Part shown: positions 7,450-15,337 of the stretch, piece after piece | Numbering within the stretch: position 1 is the first letter of the stretch | How the letters are laid out: the number at the start of each line of letters is the position of its first letter | DNA from: Peptostreptococcaceae bacterium | GTDB taxonomy: Bacteria; Bacillota; Clostridia; Peptostreptococcales; Peptostreptococcaceae | Reading direction: 5' to 3' | Assembly: GCA_025210335.1 (NCBI GenBank) | Contig: JAOARY010000011.1 | Span: 1 to 46,373, forward strand | Length of the DNA: 46,373 nucleotides | Position numbers and translations under genes: made by a program | The notes under the pieces: generated by a model | Told to the model about the DNA's origin: nothing | Databases searched by the model: none | Seen by the model: the letters and a program-made list of their open reading frames with translations, nothing else

Positions 7450-9546
7450 CTAAAGATTATTATCAAAATTGATAAGACTTTTCCATCCTATTTTTATATC
7501 ATCACCATTTTTTAATTCTTTTGTAAATTCTGCTCTTTGACCATTAATTTTTAAATCCAATATACCTTTGGCTTTGGTTCTATCAAAATCAATATGATCA
7601 AAAATATCGACTAATATAAATTTTTCTTTCTCATGATTGATACTTAGCGGTTCTTCATTGACAGTAACTAAAAGATTTTTTGAAAAATTACTGCTAAATG
7701 AAGCTACTTTTCTATTTAGACTTTCTCTTTTTTTATTTGGAGTATTTTCTTTATTAGAACTTGAAGTATTTATATCTATAATTTTGTCACTAGTATCAAG
7801 TTTAGAATCTTCATCTTCTTTAGGAATTATACTATAAATTATTTCATCATTTTCTTTTATACTATAATCTAAATTAGTTTTATTATCGTTAATATAAAAT
7901 ATCTTATCTAAAAAATCAATATCCATATACTCTAAAAGTTCTTCTAATGTTTTTATTTTTTTTACTTCAATCTTATCATTTTCCTTTAATTTGATATCTT
8001 CATAAACAGTTTCACCATTTACTTTGATATATTTGATTATATTTATTTCATTATTTTGGAATTTAATATATTCATTTAAGGAGATCAAATCTGTTAAATT
8101 AGGTTCATGTTTTTGGCCGATTGTAGATTCCTCAACTTTAATAAAATCACCATTATTTATAATTTGCATCAAATTAGCAGGTTTAGAGTTTACAAATATT
8201 TTAGCTCCTTCTCCTATATTACCCTTTATTATTTTTTTTATTCCATTAAGATAATATATAAAATCTTTGCTAGATTTAGGAATTAAATCTCTTGGATTAT
8301 ATCCAAGCATTACAAGAGCATCAGAAACTTTGATTTTTTTTGAATTGTAAATTTTAAGCTTTTTATCGTTAAGGGTAACTTGTAAATAATCCTTTGATGA
8401 TGAAGTCTTACTAATAACAGAAATTCCAAGTGGCGTTATGGCATTAGGACCGTTTAAAACTTCTGGAATATTTTCAATTTCATCTATTTTGGAACTATCT
8501 TTTATAGCAACTCTTTCTGCTGGTAAAGATAAGTTTGTAGCTATATATTCCTTAAGCCTTGGGATTTGACTTCCTCCACCTATTAAAAATACAGCACTTG
8601 GAGATTTTGTATTATATTCTAAAATTTTATCTGAAATTTCTCCTGCCAAATGTTTGATGCTTTCATCAACTCTATCTAGAATATCTTCACTATCCATTTC
8701 ATGTTCAATACCAACAACATCTATAAATTTTTGTTTACCACAATTAAATAAATTAACTTTTAGTTCTTCTGCTGTATCAAAATCAAGCAGGAACTCATTA
8801 CATAGTTTTTCAGTGATTTCATCACCAGCAAGTGGAACCATTCCATATGCTATTATTGAACCTTGTTTTGTTATAGCTATATCGGATGTTCCTGCACCAA
8901 TATCAACTAATACTAAATTAAGAAGTCTCATATTTTTTTTGATAGCTACATTAATAGCTGCAATAGGCTCTAGTGTTAGATTTTCAACCTCTAAACCAAC
9001 TCTATTCATAACGGTATAAAGGCCATCAACAACTATATGAGGAAGGAATGTTGCGATTAGATCTAATTTTAATTCGCTGCCTTTATGCCCTTCTGGATTT
9101 TCTATAAAGTTATTATCTAAATAATAGTTAACAACTGAATATCCAACACAGTAATATCTTGATTCGCTAACTCCTTCACTTTCATTTAAAAGATCTTGAG
9201 CTTTTTTTATACCTTCTATAGCTAAATCATCAATATCATCTTTCTTTACATTTAGATTAATGTCTAATTTCTTAAAAATATCACATCTTTGTGTTTTAAG
9301 TGCACGACCAGCTGCTGCGATTGATACTGTAGAAATTTGAGTATTATTTCTTTCTTCTAATTTAGTTTTTATATTTTGAACTATTTTAGCAACACCATTT
9401 ATATCATGAATTTGACCGTCATACATATTCCTTTTACTATGTTCAATAATTTCATAATCTATAATAGTGCTATTATCTTCATCATGTTCACATAAAAGAC
9501 CAATAACACTTCTAGTACCTATGTCTAAAGCAAATGTCTTACTCAA
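7450..9546 (-). CDS. FtsA/PilM-like actin-fold ATPase with long C-terminal extension
   Basis: 698 aa from TTG 9546 (AGAGGTGATT just upstream); a GTG at 9555 overlaps that site and is less likely. Residues 1-380 match the FtsA/PilM/MreB-type actin fold: phosphate-1 loop ALDIGTRSVIGLL, an SHS2-like insert, phosphate-2 region LVLVDIGAGTSDIAI, and adenosine motif AVFLIGGGSQIPRLKEY. Classical FtsA is about 410-420 aa; here about 320 further residues follow. That extension appears to hold several small repeated modules ending in NG...NGD.I (see findings), split by a Ser/Asn/Lys-rich linker around residues 585-625. No ftsZ is adjacent, so this is probably not the primary divisome FtsA. Long FtsA-like proteins of this kind occur in Clostridia, often annotated as cell division proteins. 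Its process is uncertain. Confidence 0.82.
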   Translation of the reverse strand: MSKTFALDIGTRSVIGLLCEHDEDNSTIIDYEIIEHSKRNMYDGQIHDINGVAKIVQNIKTKLEERNNTQISTVSIAAAGRALKTQRCDIFKKLDINLNVKKDDIDDLAIEGIKKAQDLLNESEGVSESRYYCVGYSVVNYYLDNNFIENPEGHKGSELKLDLIATFLPHIVVDGLYTVMNRVGLEVENLTLEPIAAINVAIKKNMRLLNLVLVDIGAGTSDIAITKQGSIIAYGMVPLAGDEITEKLCNEFLLDFDTAEELKVNLFNCGKQKFIDVVGIEHEMDSEDILDRVDESIKHLAGEISDKILEYNTKSPSAVFLIGGGSQIPRLKEYIATNLSLPAERVAIKDSSKIDEIENIPEVLNGPNAITPLGISVISKTSSSKDYLQVTLNDKKLKIYNSKKIKVSDALVMLGYNPRDLIPKSSKDFIYYLNGIKKIIKGNIGEGAKIFVNSKPANLMQIINNGDFIKVEESTIGQKHEPNLTDLISLNEYIKFQNNEINIIKYIKVNGETVYEDIKLKENDKIEVKKIKTLEELLEYMDIDFLDKIFYINDNKTNLDYSIKENDEIIYSIIPKEDEDSKLDTSDKIIDINTSSSNKENTPNKKRESLNRKVASFSSNFSKNLLVTVNEEPLSINHEKEKFILVDIFDHIDFDRTKAKGILDLKINGQRAEFTKELKNGDDIKIGWKSLINFDNNL

Positions 9547-9574
9547 TTTAATCACCTCTTAAAAAAATCTTTAT

Positions 9575-9609
9575 ACCTATAATTATAGGTTAATTTATAG
9601 ATATGTCTA
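9575..9609 (-). promoter_or_regulatory. Promoter with perfect 16-bp palindrome at -10
   Basis: On the minus strand TAGACA (9609-9604), 16 bases, then TATAAT (9587-9582), about 36 bases before the TTG start of the FtsA-like gene. The -10 lies inside a perfect 16-bp palindrome, ACCTATAATTATAGGT (9575-9590), which also presents TATAAT on the plus strand. It could be an operator for a dimeric regulator. Confidence 0.5.
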
Positions 9610-9678
9610 CAAGTTATATTCTACCCGAAAAATTTAAGTATAAAATACTATTATGTATAATTATATTTTATAAAATAA

Positions 9679-9708
9679 TTGTTTTATCTAGCTATTTATG
9701 GATATATA
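9679..9708 (+). promoter_or_regulatory. Possible sigma-A promoter for the 62-aa gene
   Basis: TTGTTT (9679-9684), an 18-base spacer, then TATATA (9703-9708), about 75 bases before the GTG start at 9784. The match is modest in very AT-rich sequence. Confidence 0.35.
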
Positions 9709-9783
9709 TACTTTGAGTGACTAATTTTTATTAAATCAAATGAATATATAACGTTTTTTTATGTGCAAAGGAGAGTTGATAAG

Positions 9784-9972
9784 GTGACAACTTTAACAGT
9801 TTATGAAAAGAATAACGAAAAATTAGAGGCGTTTTTAACAAATTTGAAAAAAAATCATATGAGGGTAAAAACAGATTTAAAAGACACTAAGGCGTTTTTA
9901 AAAGTTTATAAATATGACCTAAATAGAATCGAATACTTAGCTAAAAAGCATGATATATTAATATCTTGCTAA
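9784..9972 (+). CDS. Small hypothetical protein, 62 aa
   Basis: The start is placed at GTG 9784 because AAAGGAG (9767-9773) lies 10 bases before it; a GTG at 9763 overlaps that site. The product is basic, soluble-looking and rich in Lys, Leu and Asn, with a likely alpha/beta pattern (TTLTVYEKNNEKLEAFLTNL, then DTKAFLKVYKYDLNRIEYLA) and one Cys at the C-terminus. No family is recognised. It stands alone with a possible promoter upstream and a strong terminator downstream at 10026-10070, which supports it as an independent small gene. Confidence 0.55.
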   Translation: MTTLTVYEKNNEKLEAFLTNLKKNHMRVKTDLKDTKAFLKVYKYDLNRIEYLAKKHDILISC

Positions 9973-10025
9973 ATCAAATTCATAAATAAAAATAAAATAA
10001 AGAGCATATAATCTTAACAAAGGGT

Positions 10026-10070
10026 AAAAAAGTCTTTAAATAGTGCACATATTTAAAGACTTTTTTTATT
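10026..10070 (+). terminator. Intrinsic terminator
   Basis: AAAAAAGTCTTTAAATA pairs with TATTTAAAGACTTTTTTT around a 7-base loop (GTGCACA), followed by T residues. It separates the 62-aa gene from the cbiA transcription unit. Confidence 0.9.
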
Positions 10071-10101
10071 GTAATTTTTATATCAAAATTTATATTTATT
10101 C

Positions 10102-10130
10102 TTTTTAAAAAATTTTAGAAATGTTATAAT
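10102..10130 (+). promoter_or_regulatory. Probable extended -10 promoter for the cbiA unit
   Basis: TGTTATAAT (10122-10130) is an extended -10 element; the -35 position at 10102-10107 reads TTTTTA, a poor match. It lies about 95 bases before the 56-aa ORF that leads the cbiA-cbiB unit. The promoter ahead of the second cob unit (13692-13720) has the same TGTTATAAT. Confidence 0.45.
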
Positions 10131-10225
10131 TTTAATCATGAATAGAGTTTTAAGACTTATTTTTTTGAAATATATTATATATAGATAGAAAATATATTTT
10201 ATAAAAATTTGGGAGAGGTTGAAAA

Positions 10226-10396
10226 ATGAAAAAAATAGATATTTATGTGAGTTGCCAGAGGAATAAAATAAGGCTTATTGATATTGTTGAACAATTAAAA
10301 TATGAGGGTGTTATGAAAAATAATAAAAAAATAAAAGATTATGGTCAAGAATTTCATCCTTTAATAAAAAAATTACAAGAAAAAAATAAGTGGTAG
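10226..10396 (+). CDS. Unknown 56-aa protein leading the cbiA-cbiB unit
   Basis: ATG 10226 follows GGGAGAGG (10211-10218) at a 7-base spacing, a strong site. The product begins MKKIDIYVSCQRNKIRLIDI, is highly basic with many Lys residues, has a predicted helix in DIVEQLKYEGVMKNNKK, contains one Cys (residue 10), and ends in a lone Trp. No signal peptide, membrane segment or known family is visible. It ends 21 bases before cbiA, with its own terminator-free junction, so it should be cotranscribed with cbiA and cbiB. It could be a small regulatory or partner protein of cobyrinate amidation, or a leader ORF whose translation affects cbiA; neither is supported beyond position. Confidence 0.6.
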   Translation: MKKIDIYVSCQRNKIRLIDIVEQLKYEGVMKNNKKIKDYGQEFHPLIKKLQEKNKW

Positions 10397-10417
10397 TAAC
10401 ATTGTAAGGAGGACAAA

Positions 10418-11785
10418 ATGAAAAAAATTCTTATTGCAGCAACAAGTAGTAATACAGGTAAAACTACAATTTCGATGGGAATAATGAAAGCGTTAAAAGA
10501 AAGAAATCTAAGAGTACAGCCCTTTAAGGTTGGCCCTGATTATATAGATACTTCATATCATTCTTTTATAACGAAATCAAAATCAAGAAATTTAGATGAA
10601 TTTATGTTGAGTGAAGACATAATAAAGAATTTATTTGCAAAAAACAGTAAAGAGAAGGATATATCTATAATAGAGGGTGTTATGGGTCTTTATGATGGAT
10701 ATGGAGATGATATAAATTATTGCACTTCTTCAAAAATGTCTAAAATTTTAAAAGCTCCTGTTATATTGGTCATAGATGGAAAAGGTTTATCAACATCAGC
10801 AGCAGCTATGGTTCTTGGATATAAAAATTTAGATAAAGAGGTTGATATTAAGGGTGTTATAATAAATAATTTGAGTTCAGAAAACCATTATACTATGATT
10901 AAATCTGCTATAGAAAAATATACAGATGTAGAAGTTTTAGGCTATTTACCTAAAAATATCGACTTTACTTTGGAGTCAAGACATCTAGGTTTAGTTCCAT
11001 CAGGTGAATTAGATAATCTGGAAATGAAATTCAAAGATTTAGCTAATATTGTAGAGGAACATATAAATATAGATAGAATTATTGAACTTAGTGAAAGTGA
11101 TCAAATTGATTATATTGAAGAATATAGACCAGACTATAGTGGACTTACACTTGCAGTAGCTTATGATAAAGCTTTTAATTTTTATTATTGGGATAGCATT
11201 GATTTGTTTGAGGAGATGAATATAGAAGTTAAATATTTTAGTCCTCTTGAAGATTCAAAAGTTCCTGATTGTGACTTTGTTTATATTGGTGGTGGCTTTC
11301 CAGAATTATTTGCAAAAGAGCTTGGGAATAATTTATCAATGAAAGCTGATTTTAAAAGACTTTACAATCAAGGTGTTCCTATTTATGCAGAATGTGGTGG
11401 ACTTATGTATCTTGGAGAGAAAGTTAAAGATTTAAATGGTAGAGAGTTTGAAATGTTAGGTCTTTTAGAAGGGGTTAGCATAATGACCAAAGGTCTTAAG
11501 CGATTTGGATATTCAAAAGGAACTGCTATGGATGATAATATATTAGCTAAAAGAGGTCAATTTGTATTTGGTCACGAATTTCATCATTCAGATTTTTTCA
11601 CAAAAGAACAATGTGCTTTTGAAATGACAAAAATAAAAAATAAAAAAGTATTTAAAAGATGGAAAGGTGGAATTACAAAAAATAATATACTAGGAACTTA
11701 TTTGCATACTCATTTTAACGGAAATGTAAAACTTGCTATAAATCTTTGTGAGATAGCAAAATCAAATAAAGAAAAGAGGAATTAA
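10418..11785 (+). CDS. cbiA: Cobyrinate a,c-diamide synthase
   Basis: 455 aa, the usual length. The N-terminal dethiobiotin-synthetase-like ATPase has the P-loop ATSSNTGKTT (8-17) and the following GPDYIDTSYH block typical of CbiA/CobB. The C-terminal glutaminase domain has the catalytic Cys326 in YAECGGLMYLG and a late His in GHEFHHSDF. It amidates the a and c side chains of cob(II)yrinate using glutamine and ATP, in the cytoplasm. AAGGAGG sits 6-8 bases before the ATG. cbiB follows after 2 bases, and a 56-aa unknown ORF precedes. cbiP, the other amidase of the pathway, is not in this window. Assignment is by full-length motifs; confusion with hydrogenobyrinate synthase CobB is unlikely given the anaerobic-type cbi genes nearby. 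Confidence 0.95.
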   Translation: MKKILIAATSSNTGKTTISMGIMKALKERNLRVQPFKVGPDYIDTSYHSFITKSKSRNLDEFMLSEDIIKNLFAKNSKEKDISIIEGVMGLYDGYGDDINYCTSSKMSKILKAPVILVIDGKGLSTSAAAMVLGYKNLDKEVDIKGVIINNLSSENHYTMIKSAIEKYTDVEVLGYLPKNIDFTLESRHLGLVPSGELDNLEMKFKDLANIVEEHINIDRIIELSESDQIDYIEEYRPDYSGLTLAVAYDKAFNFYYWDSIDLFEEMNIEVKYFSPLEDSKVPDCDFVYIGGGFPELFAKELGNNLSMKADFKRLYNQGVPIYAECGGLMYLGEKVKDLNGREFEMLGLLEGVSIMTKGLKRFGYSKGTAMDDNILAKRGQFVFGHEFHHSDFFTKEQCAFEMTKIKNKKVFKRWKGGITKNNILGTYLHTHFNGNVKLAINLCEIAKSNKEKRN

Positions 11786-11787
11786 TT

Positions 11788-12762
11788 TTGTTTTTGAGTT
11801 TTATATGGCCAGCCTTTGCTATGGATCTTATGATTGGTGATCCATCTAATATACCTCATCCAGTTAGTTTTATGGGTAAATATATAAGATTTTTAGAAAA
11901 AACTTTAAGAAAGATATTTAAGGGCAAAAAAGCTTTAAAATTTGCAGGACTACTTCTTAATCTAATATCAGTGCTTAGCGTATATTTTTTGTTTTTTTAT
12001 ATTTTAAAATGGGCGGAGTCTTTTGATTTAAGATTATATGTTATTATAAATATAATTTTTTTACATACTACTTTGGCTACAAAATGCCTTAAAGATGAAG
12101 CTGTAAAAATATATGATGCAATAAATTCAAGAGATTTAAATGACTCAAGAAAAAAATTATCTTATATAGTAGGAAGAGATACTACCAATTTATCTTTTGA
12201 AGAGATTATAAGAGCTACTGTTGAAACTGTTGCTGAAAATACAGTCGATGGAATAATAGCACCTTTATTTTATGCTTTTATAGGAGGACTTCCTCTTGCT
12301 ATGGCTTATAAATGCATAAATACACTTGATTCGATGGTTGGTTACAAGAATGAAAGATATGAAGATTTCGGATTTTTTAGTGCGAAAATTGATGATGTAT
12401 TTAATTTTATTCCAGCTAGAATAACTTTATTATTTATGAGCATAGCATCTATGTTTTTGGGGTTTGACTATAAAAATGCCTTTAAAATAGGAATAAGAGA
12501 TAGAAAAAATCACAAAAGTCCAAATTGTGCGTATCCAGAAGGAGCGGTTGCAGGAGCTTTAAATATTAAGCTTGGTGGAACTAATGTATATTTTGGAAAA
12601 GAAGTATATAAACCAACTATTGGTGATGTAGATGAAAATAGTAATTATATATTAAAGAAAATAGAAGCAAAGAATATAATAGATACTAATAAAATTATGT
12701 ATTTAACATCATTTGTATCAATAATATCTTTTACAATAATATATGTTTTGATTAATCACTAA
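11788..12762 (+). CDS. cbiB: Adenosylcobinamide-phosphate synthase, membrane protein
   Basis: 324 aa from a TTG start two bases after cbiA stops, with AGAGGA upstream. The N-terminal DLMIGDPSNIPHPVSFMGKY, the central ETVAENTVDGIIAPLFY and TLDSMVGYKNERYEDFG, and the late PEGAVAGALNIKLGG are the conserved blocks of CbiB/CobD-type synthases. Four to five membrane segments are visible. The enzyme attaches aminopropanol phosphate (or its ethanolamine analogue) to adenosylcobyric acid to give adenosylcobinamide phosphate. It thus uses the product of the CobD and PduX encoded about 1.5-3 kb downstream, although those are in a separate unit beyond a large hairpin and a minus-strand gene. Confidence 0.95.
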   Translation: MFLSFIWPAFAMDLMIGDPSNIPHPVSFMGKYIRFLEKTLRKIFKGKKALKFAGLLLNLISVLSVYFLFFYILKWAESFDLRLYVIINIIFLHTTLATKCLKDEAVKIYDAINSRDLNDSRKKLSYIVGRDTTNLSFEEIIRATVETVAENTVDGIIAPLFYAFIGGLPLAMAYKCINTLDSMVGYKNERYEDFGFFSAKIDDVFNFIPARITLLFMSIASMFLGFDYKNAFKIGIRDRKNHKSPNCAYPEGAVAGALNIKLGGTNVYFGKEVYKPTIGDVDENSNYILKKIEAKNIIDTNKIMYLTSFVSIISFTIIYVLINH

Positions 12763-12826
12763 ATATTATATTTAAAATTATAAAAAAGTAATATGTATAA
12801 TATCAACATTAATATTGAATATAATT

Positions 12827-12926
12827 AAAAGAGGCTTAGACATTGAGAGTTAATTATAATATATGAGCATATAATGCTTAGAAAGTATATTATAATTAAC
12901 TTTTCTCTAGTCACAGCCTCTTTTTA
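12827..12926. terminator. Elaborate 100-base hairpin, probable bidirectional terminator
   Basis: Three nested pairings: AAAAGAGGCT (12827-12836) with AGCCTCTTTT (12915-12924); GTTAATTATAATATA (12849-12863) with TATATTATAATTAAC (12886-12900), a perfect 15-bp stem; and an apical AGCAT (12866-12870) with ATGCT (12874-12878). The outer arms carry A and T runs. It lies between cbiB and the converging bactofilin-like gene. It is much longer than the other terminators here and may be a structured RNA or small hairpin element instead. Confidence 0.7.
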
Positions 12927-12938
12927 ATAGTTAAATTT

Positions 12939-13553
12939 TTAAATATATTCAATATCTTCTATTTTACAATTGTGACCAACTATTATGTTTTTTCCTCTAA
13001 CCAATCTAGCTACAGTATTTTCTAAGTAAATATTTTCACCTTCTATAACATCAACGACCAATTTTTGTTTTCTTGAGTTATAACAATTAAGTAATTTAGA
13101 AGCATCCTTCATAACTTCCAATTTCATTAAATCTGTTTTATCAATTTTTCTTGCAACTAGATTTAGATTTTCACGTTTATCTTTTAAACTTATTGTTACA
13201 TTTTTACTTTTTATTGTTTCGATATTAGAATTACTAGATATTATAAAATTAAAATCATCAGAATTGATTTCTTTTATCTTTAAATTTCCTTGATGGTTAA
13301 ATTTAATGCAGTCAATTTTTTTACCAGTTAGTTTACCAAAACCATTATAATTGCTACAAATAAGATAATCCAAGCTATCTAAATTACCTGTAAGTTTAAA
13401 ATTATCTATATTAGATCTTTTAATAAATTTTGCATTTCCATTTACTTTTAAATTTTTAATAGTAGTTTCTTCTTCAAAAGTAAGGATTCCGTTCATTTGT
13501 AGCAAATCTGTATTTAGCTTTTCTTTAAATACTTTATTACCTACATATTTCAT
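12939..13553 (-). CDS. Bactofilin-like beta-helical protein
   Basis: 204 aa from ATG 13553, with AAAAGGAG upstream. The chain is a succession of short beta-strands with periodic small and hydrophobic residues, for example TTIKNLKVNGNAKFIKRSNI and GENIYLENTVARLVRGKNII, then GHNCKIEDIEYI at the end. Such regular strand repeats suit a right-handed beta-helix of the polymer-forming bactofilin type, which builds cytoskeletal scaffolds; the C-terminal block is typical of clostridial proteins annotated polymer-forming cytoskeletal. It lacks membrane segments. It stands alone between the two cobalamin gene groups on the opposite strand, with its own TTCACA-N17-TATAAT promoter. The bactofilin assignment is from pattern rather than a diagnostic motif, so it is moderate. 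Confidence 0.55.
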   Translation of the reverse strand: MKYVGNKVFKEKLNTDLLQMNGILTFEEETTIKNLKVNGNAKFIKRSNIDNFKLTGNLDSLDYLICSNYNGFGKLTGKKIDCIKFNHQGNLKIKEINSDDFNFIISSNSNIETIKSKNVTISLKDKRENLNLVARKIDKTDLMKLEVMKDASKLLNCYNSRKQKLVVDVIEGENIYLENTVARLVRGKNIIVGHNCKIEDIEYI

Positions 13554-13640
13554 ATTTTTTTCAACTCCTTTTAATTTTTTTCATTTCTATATTTATATCC
13601 ATTTTTACAAATAATTAAATCAAAAAAAAATTAAAGAGCT

Positions 13641-13669
13641 ATTATAAATAAATCTGCAATGATTGTGAA
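13641..13669 (-). promoter_or_regulatory. Sigma-A promoter for the bactofilin-like gene
   Basis: Minus strand TTCACA (13669-13664), 17-base spacer, TATAAT (13646-13641), about 88 bases before the ATG at 13553. Confidence 0.6.
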
Positions 13670-13691
13670 TAAAAAAACTTATTTAAATATA

Positions 13692-13720
13692 ATGATAAAT
13701 TTTATCGAAACTGTTATAAT
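13692..13720 (+). promoter_or_regulatory. Probable promoter of the long cob/cbi/hem operon
   Basis: ATGATA (13692-13697), 17-base spacer, and an extended -10 TGTTATAAT (13712-13720), about 90 bases before the first ATG at 13812. It lies back to back with the minus-strand promoter at 13641-13669. The leader is too short and lacks the conserved box for a cobalamin riboswitch. Confidence 0.5.
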
Positions 13721-13811
13721 CATTAGTATATAAATAAAAATACAAATATAAATATAAAAAGAAACATAATTATTTTTTTAGGGACGAAAAAAATATTTGA
13801 AAGGAACTATT

Positions 13812-14297
13812 ATGGAAAAAATAGAAAAATTAAAAGTTTTGAAGTTTTCATTATTAAGTTTTATTGGAGCTATGCTTCATATTGAAGGAACAATAATGAC
13901 TTTTCACTTATTTCCAGCAATATTTTTATCTTTTAGCAATGTTTATGAAGGCAGTATTGTAGCTTTTTTATCAGTTTTGATGATAGGTATATTTAAATCC
14001 TACAAAATAGGATTTGTATTAAAGCTTATATTAGCAGTAGAATTTAGTTTTATGGTGTATTTGTTTAACAAAGTATCTAAAAAAACAAATACATTTGTAG
14101 GCTCTATATTTTTGATGATATCATCTGCTGTATTGGTATTTACAACTCAAGCAGTTGTAAAGCAAAATCTTAATTTTTTATACATACCATATGCAATAAA
14201 TATGTTTTTTAATGTTTTACTTGCTATACTTATAAATAAAGGATTAGAAAATCCAAATCAAAAAGGTGTAATCGCAAGATGGCTAAACAACAGATAA
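13812..14297 (+). CDS. Small multi-span membrane protein, possibly an ECF S-component
   Basis: 161 aa from ATG 13812, chosen because AAAGGA (13800-13805) lies 6 bases before it; a TTG at 13797 would overlap that site. About five hydrophobic segments cover most of the protein (for example residues 9-30, 31-60, 68-85, 92-112, 120-140), and the C-terminus is basic. The size and topology fit the substrate-specific S-component of an energy-coupling-factor transporter. Its place at the head of the cobD-pduX-cbi operon, overlapping cobD by 19 bases, suggests uptake of a corrinoid building block or precursor, as proposed for the CblT family (alpha-ribazole). I cannot identify a diagnostic motif, so both the S-component call and the substrate are inferred from size and context. 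Confidence 0.6.
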   Translation: MEKIEKLKVLKFSLLSFIGAMLHIEGTIMTFHLFPAIFLSFSNVYEGSIVAFLSVLMIGIFKSYKIGFVLKLILAVEFSFMVYLFNKVSKKTNTFVGSIFLMISSAVLVFTTQAVVKQNLNFLYIPYAINMFFNVLLAILINKGLENPNQKGVIARWLNNR

Positions 14298-15337
14298 AAC
14301 ATGGTGCAAACACAAAAGAAATATCTATTGAGTATGGTATAAAAGAAGCTGATATTATTGATTTTAGTTCAAATATAAATCCAAATATACCTAGTAATTT
14401 GGAGAATATGCTAATAGAAGCATTAAAAAAAGCTAATAGCTATCCAGATATAAATTATAAAGAATTAAGAGAATCTATATCTAATTATTTGGATGTGGAT
14501 TCTTCAAATATAATTGTTGGAAATGGAGCAAGTGAAATAATCTATTTGCTTGCGAAAGGTCTTGAAAAAAGAGGTGCTGTGTTAAATCCTACTTTTTCAG
14601 AATACAAAAGAGCATTAAATGTGGCTAATAAAGAAGTCATATCAATTTATAGAGATAAAGATTTTAAGATTGATATGGAAAATATAAAGCAAAAAATTGA
14701 TGAGTTCGATTTTTTGTATATTTGTAATCCAAATAATCCAACGAGTTCTTTGGATGATTTGAAAGATTTAATAAAATATTTTATGGGGAAAGATAAGATA
14801 TTGATAGTTGATGAAACCTTTATGGAATTTTGTCAAGATAATGAAAAAACCCTCCTACCCTTTGTGAAAACTCACAAAAACTTAATAATTATAAAGGCTA
14901 TAACCAAATTTTTTGGCTTACCTGGAATAAGAGTTGGTTATGGTATTAGTTCTAACATAGAATTATTAAACAAACTTTGGTCTATTAAAGAACCTTGGAG
15001 TGTCAATACTTTTGGGGAAAATATATGTAAGCAAGTTCTTATGGATAAAACTTACATAAAAAAGAGCAAAGAATTTTATGCTGGGCAAATTAATTATCTT
15101 TATAATGAATTGAGAAAACTCCCGAATTTTAAAGCGTATGAACCAAATACTAATTTTATACTTATGAAATCAAAAATTTTAAAGGCAAGCGAAATAAAAG
15201 AAAAATTATTATTAAAGCATAATATTTTAATAAGAGATTGTTCTAATTTTGATGGATTAGATGAGTATTATTTTCGAGTGGCAGTAAAGAAAAAGCAAGA
15301 TAATGAGAAATTAATAAAAGGACTTAGAAATTTATGA
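14279..15337 (+). CDS. cobD: L-threonine-O-3-phosphate decarboxylase
   Basis: 352 aa, PLP-dependent fold-type I. The start region KHGANTKEISIEYGI and the block FSSNINPNIP are typical of CobD, as are YICNPNNPTS, ILIVDETFMEF, and the PLP-lysine segment ITKFFGLPGIRVGYG (Lys210). Histidinol-phosphate aminotransferases share the fold, but the GANT start, the KFFGLPG segment and the location next to pduX favour CobD. It decarboxylates threonine phosphate to (R)-1-amino-2-propanol phosphate, the nucleotide-loop linker used by CbiB. It overlaps the preceding membrane-protein gene by 19 bases and pduX by 4 (ATGA), so translation is probably coupled. Confidence 0.9.
   Translation: MAKQQIKHGANTKEISIEYGIKEADIIDFSSNINPNIPSNLENMLIEALKKANSYPDINYKELRESISNYLDVDSSNIIVGNGASEIIYLLAKGLEKRGAVLNPTFSEYKRALNVANKEVISIYRDKDFKIDMENIKQKIDEFDFLYICNPNNPTSSLDDLKDLIKYFMGKDKILIVDETFMEFCQDNEKTLLPFVKTHKNLIIIKAITKFFGLPGIRVGYGISSNIELLNKLWSIKEPWSVNTFGENICKQVLMDKTYIKKSKEFYAGQINYLYNELRKLPNFKAYEPNTNFILMKSKILKASEIKEKLLLKHNILIRDCSNFDGLDEYYFRVAVKKKQDNEKLIKGLRNL

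Noticed and set aside
8654..9019. 121-codon plus-strand frame inside the FtsA-like gene
   Set aside because: Antisense to conserved actin-fold motifs; composition is a mirror of the real gene.
10081..10225. Cobalamin riboswitch before cbiA
   Set aside because: The leader after the likely promoter is under 100 bases and has no recognisable B12 box or the needed stems.
13721..13811. Cobalamin riboswitch before the long cob/cbi/hem operon
   Set aside because: About 90 bases of plain AT-rich leader with no conserved core.
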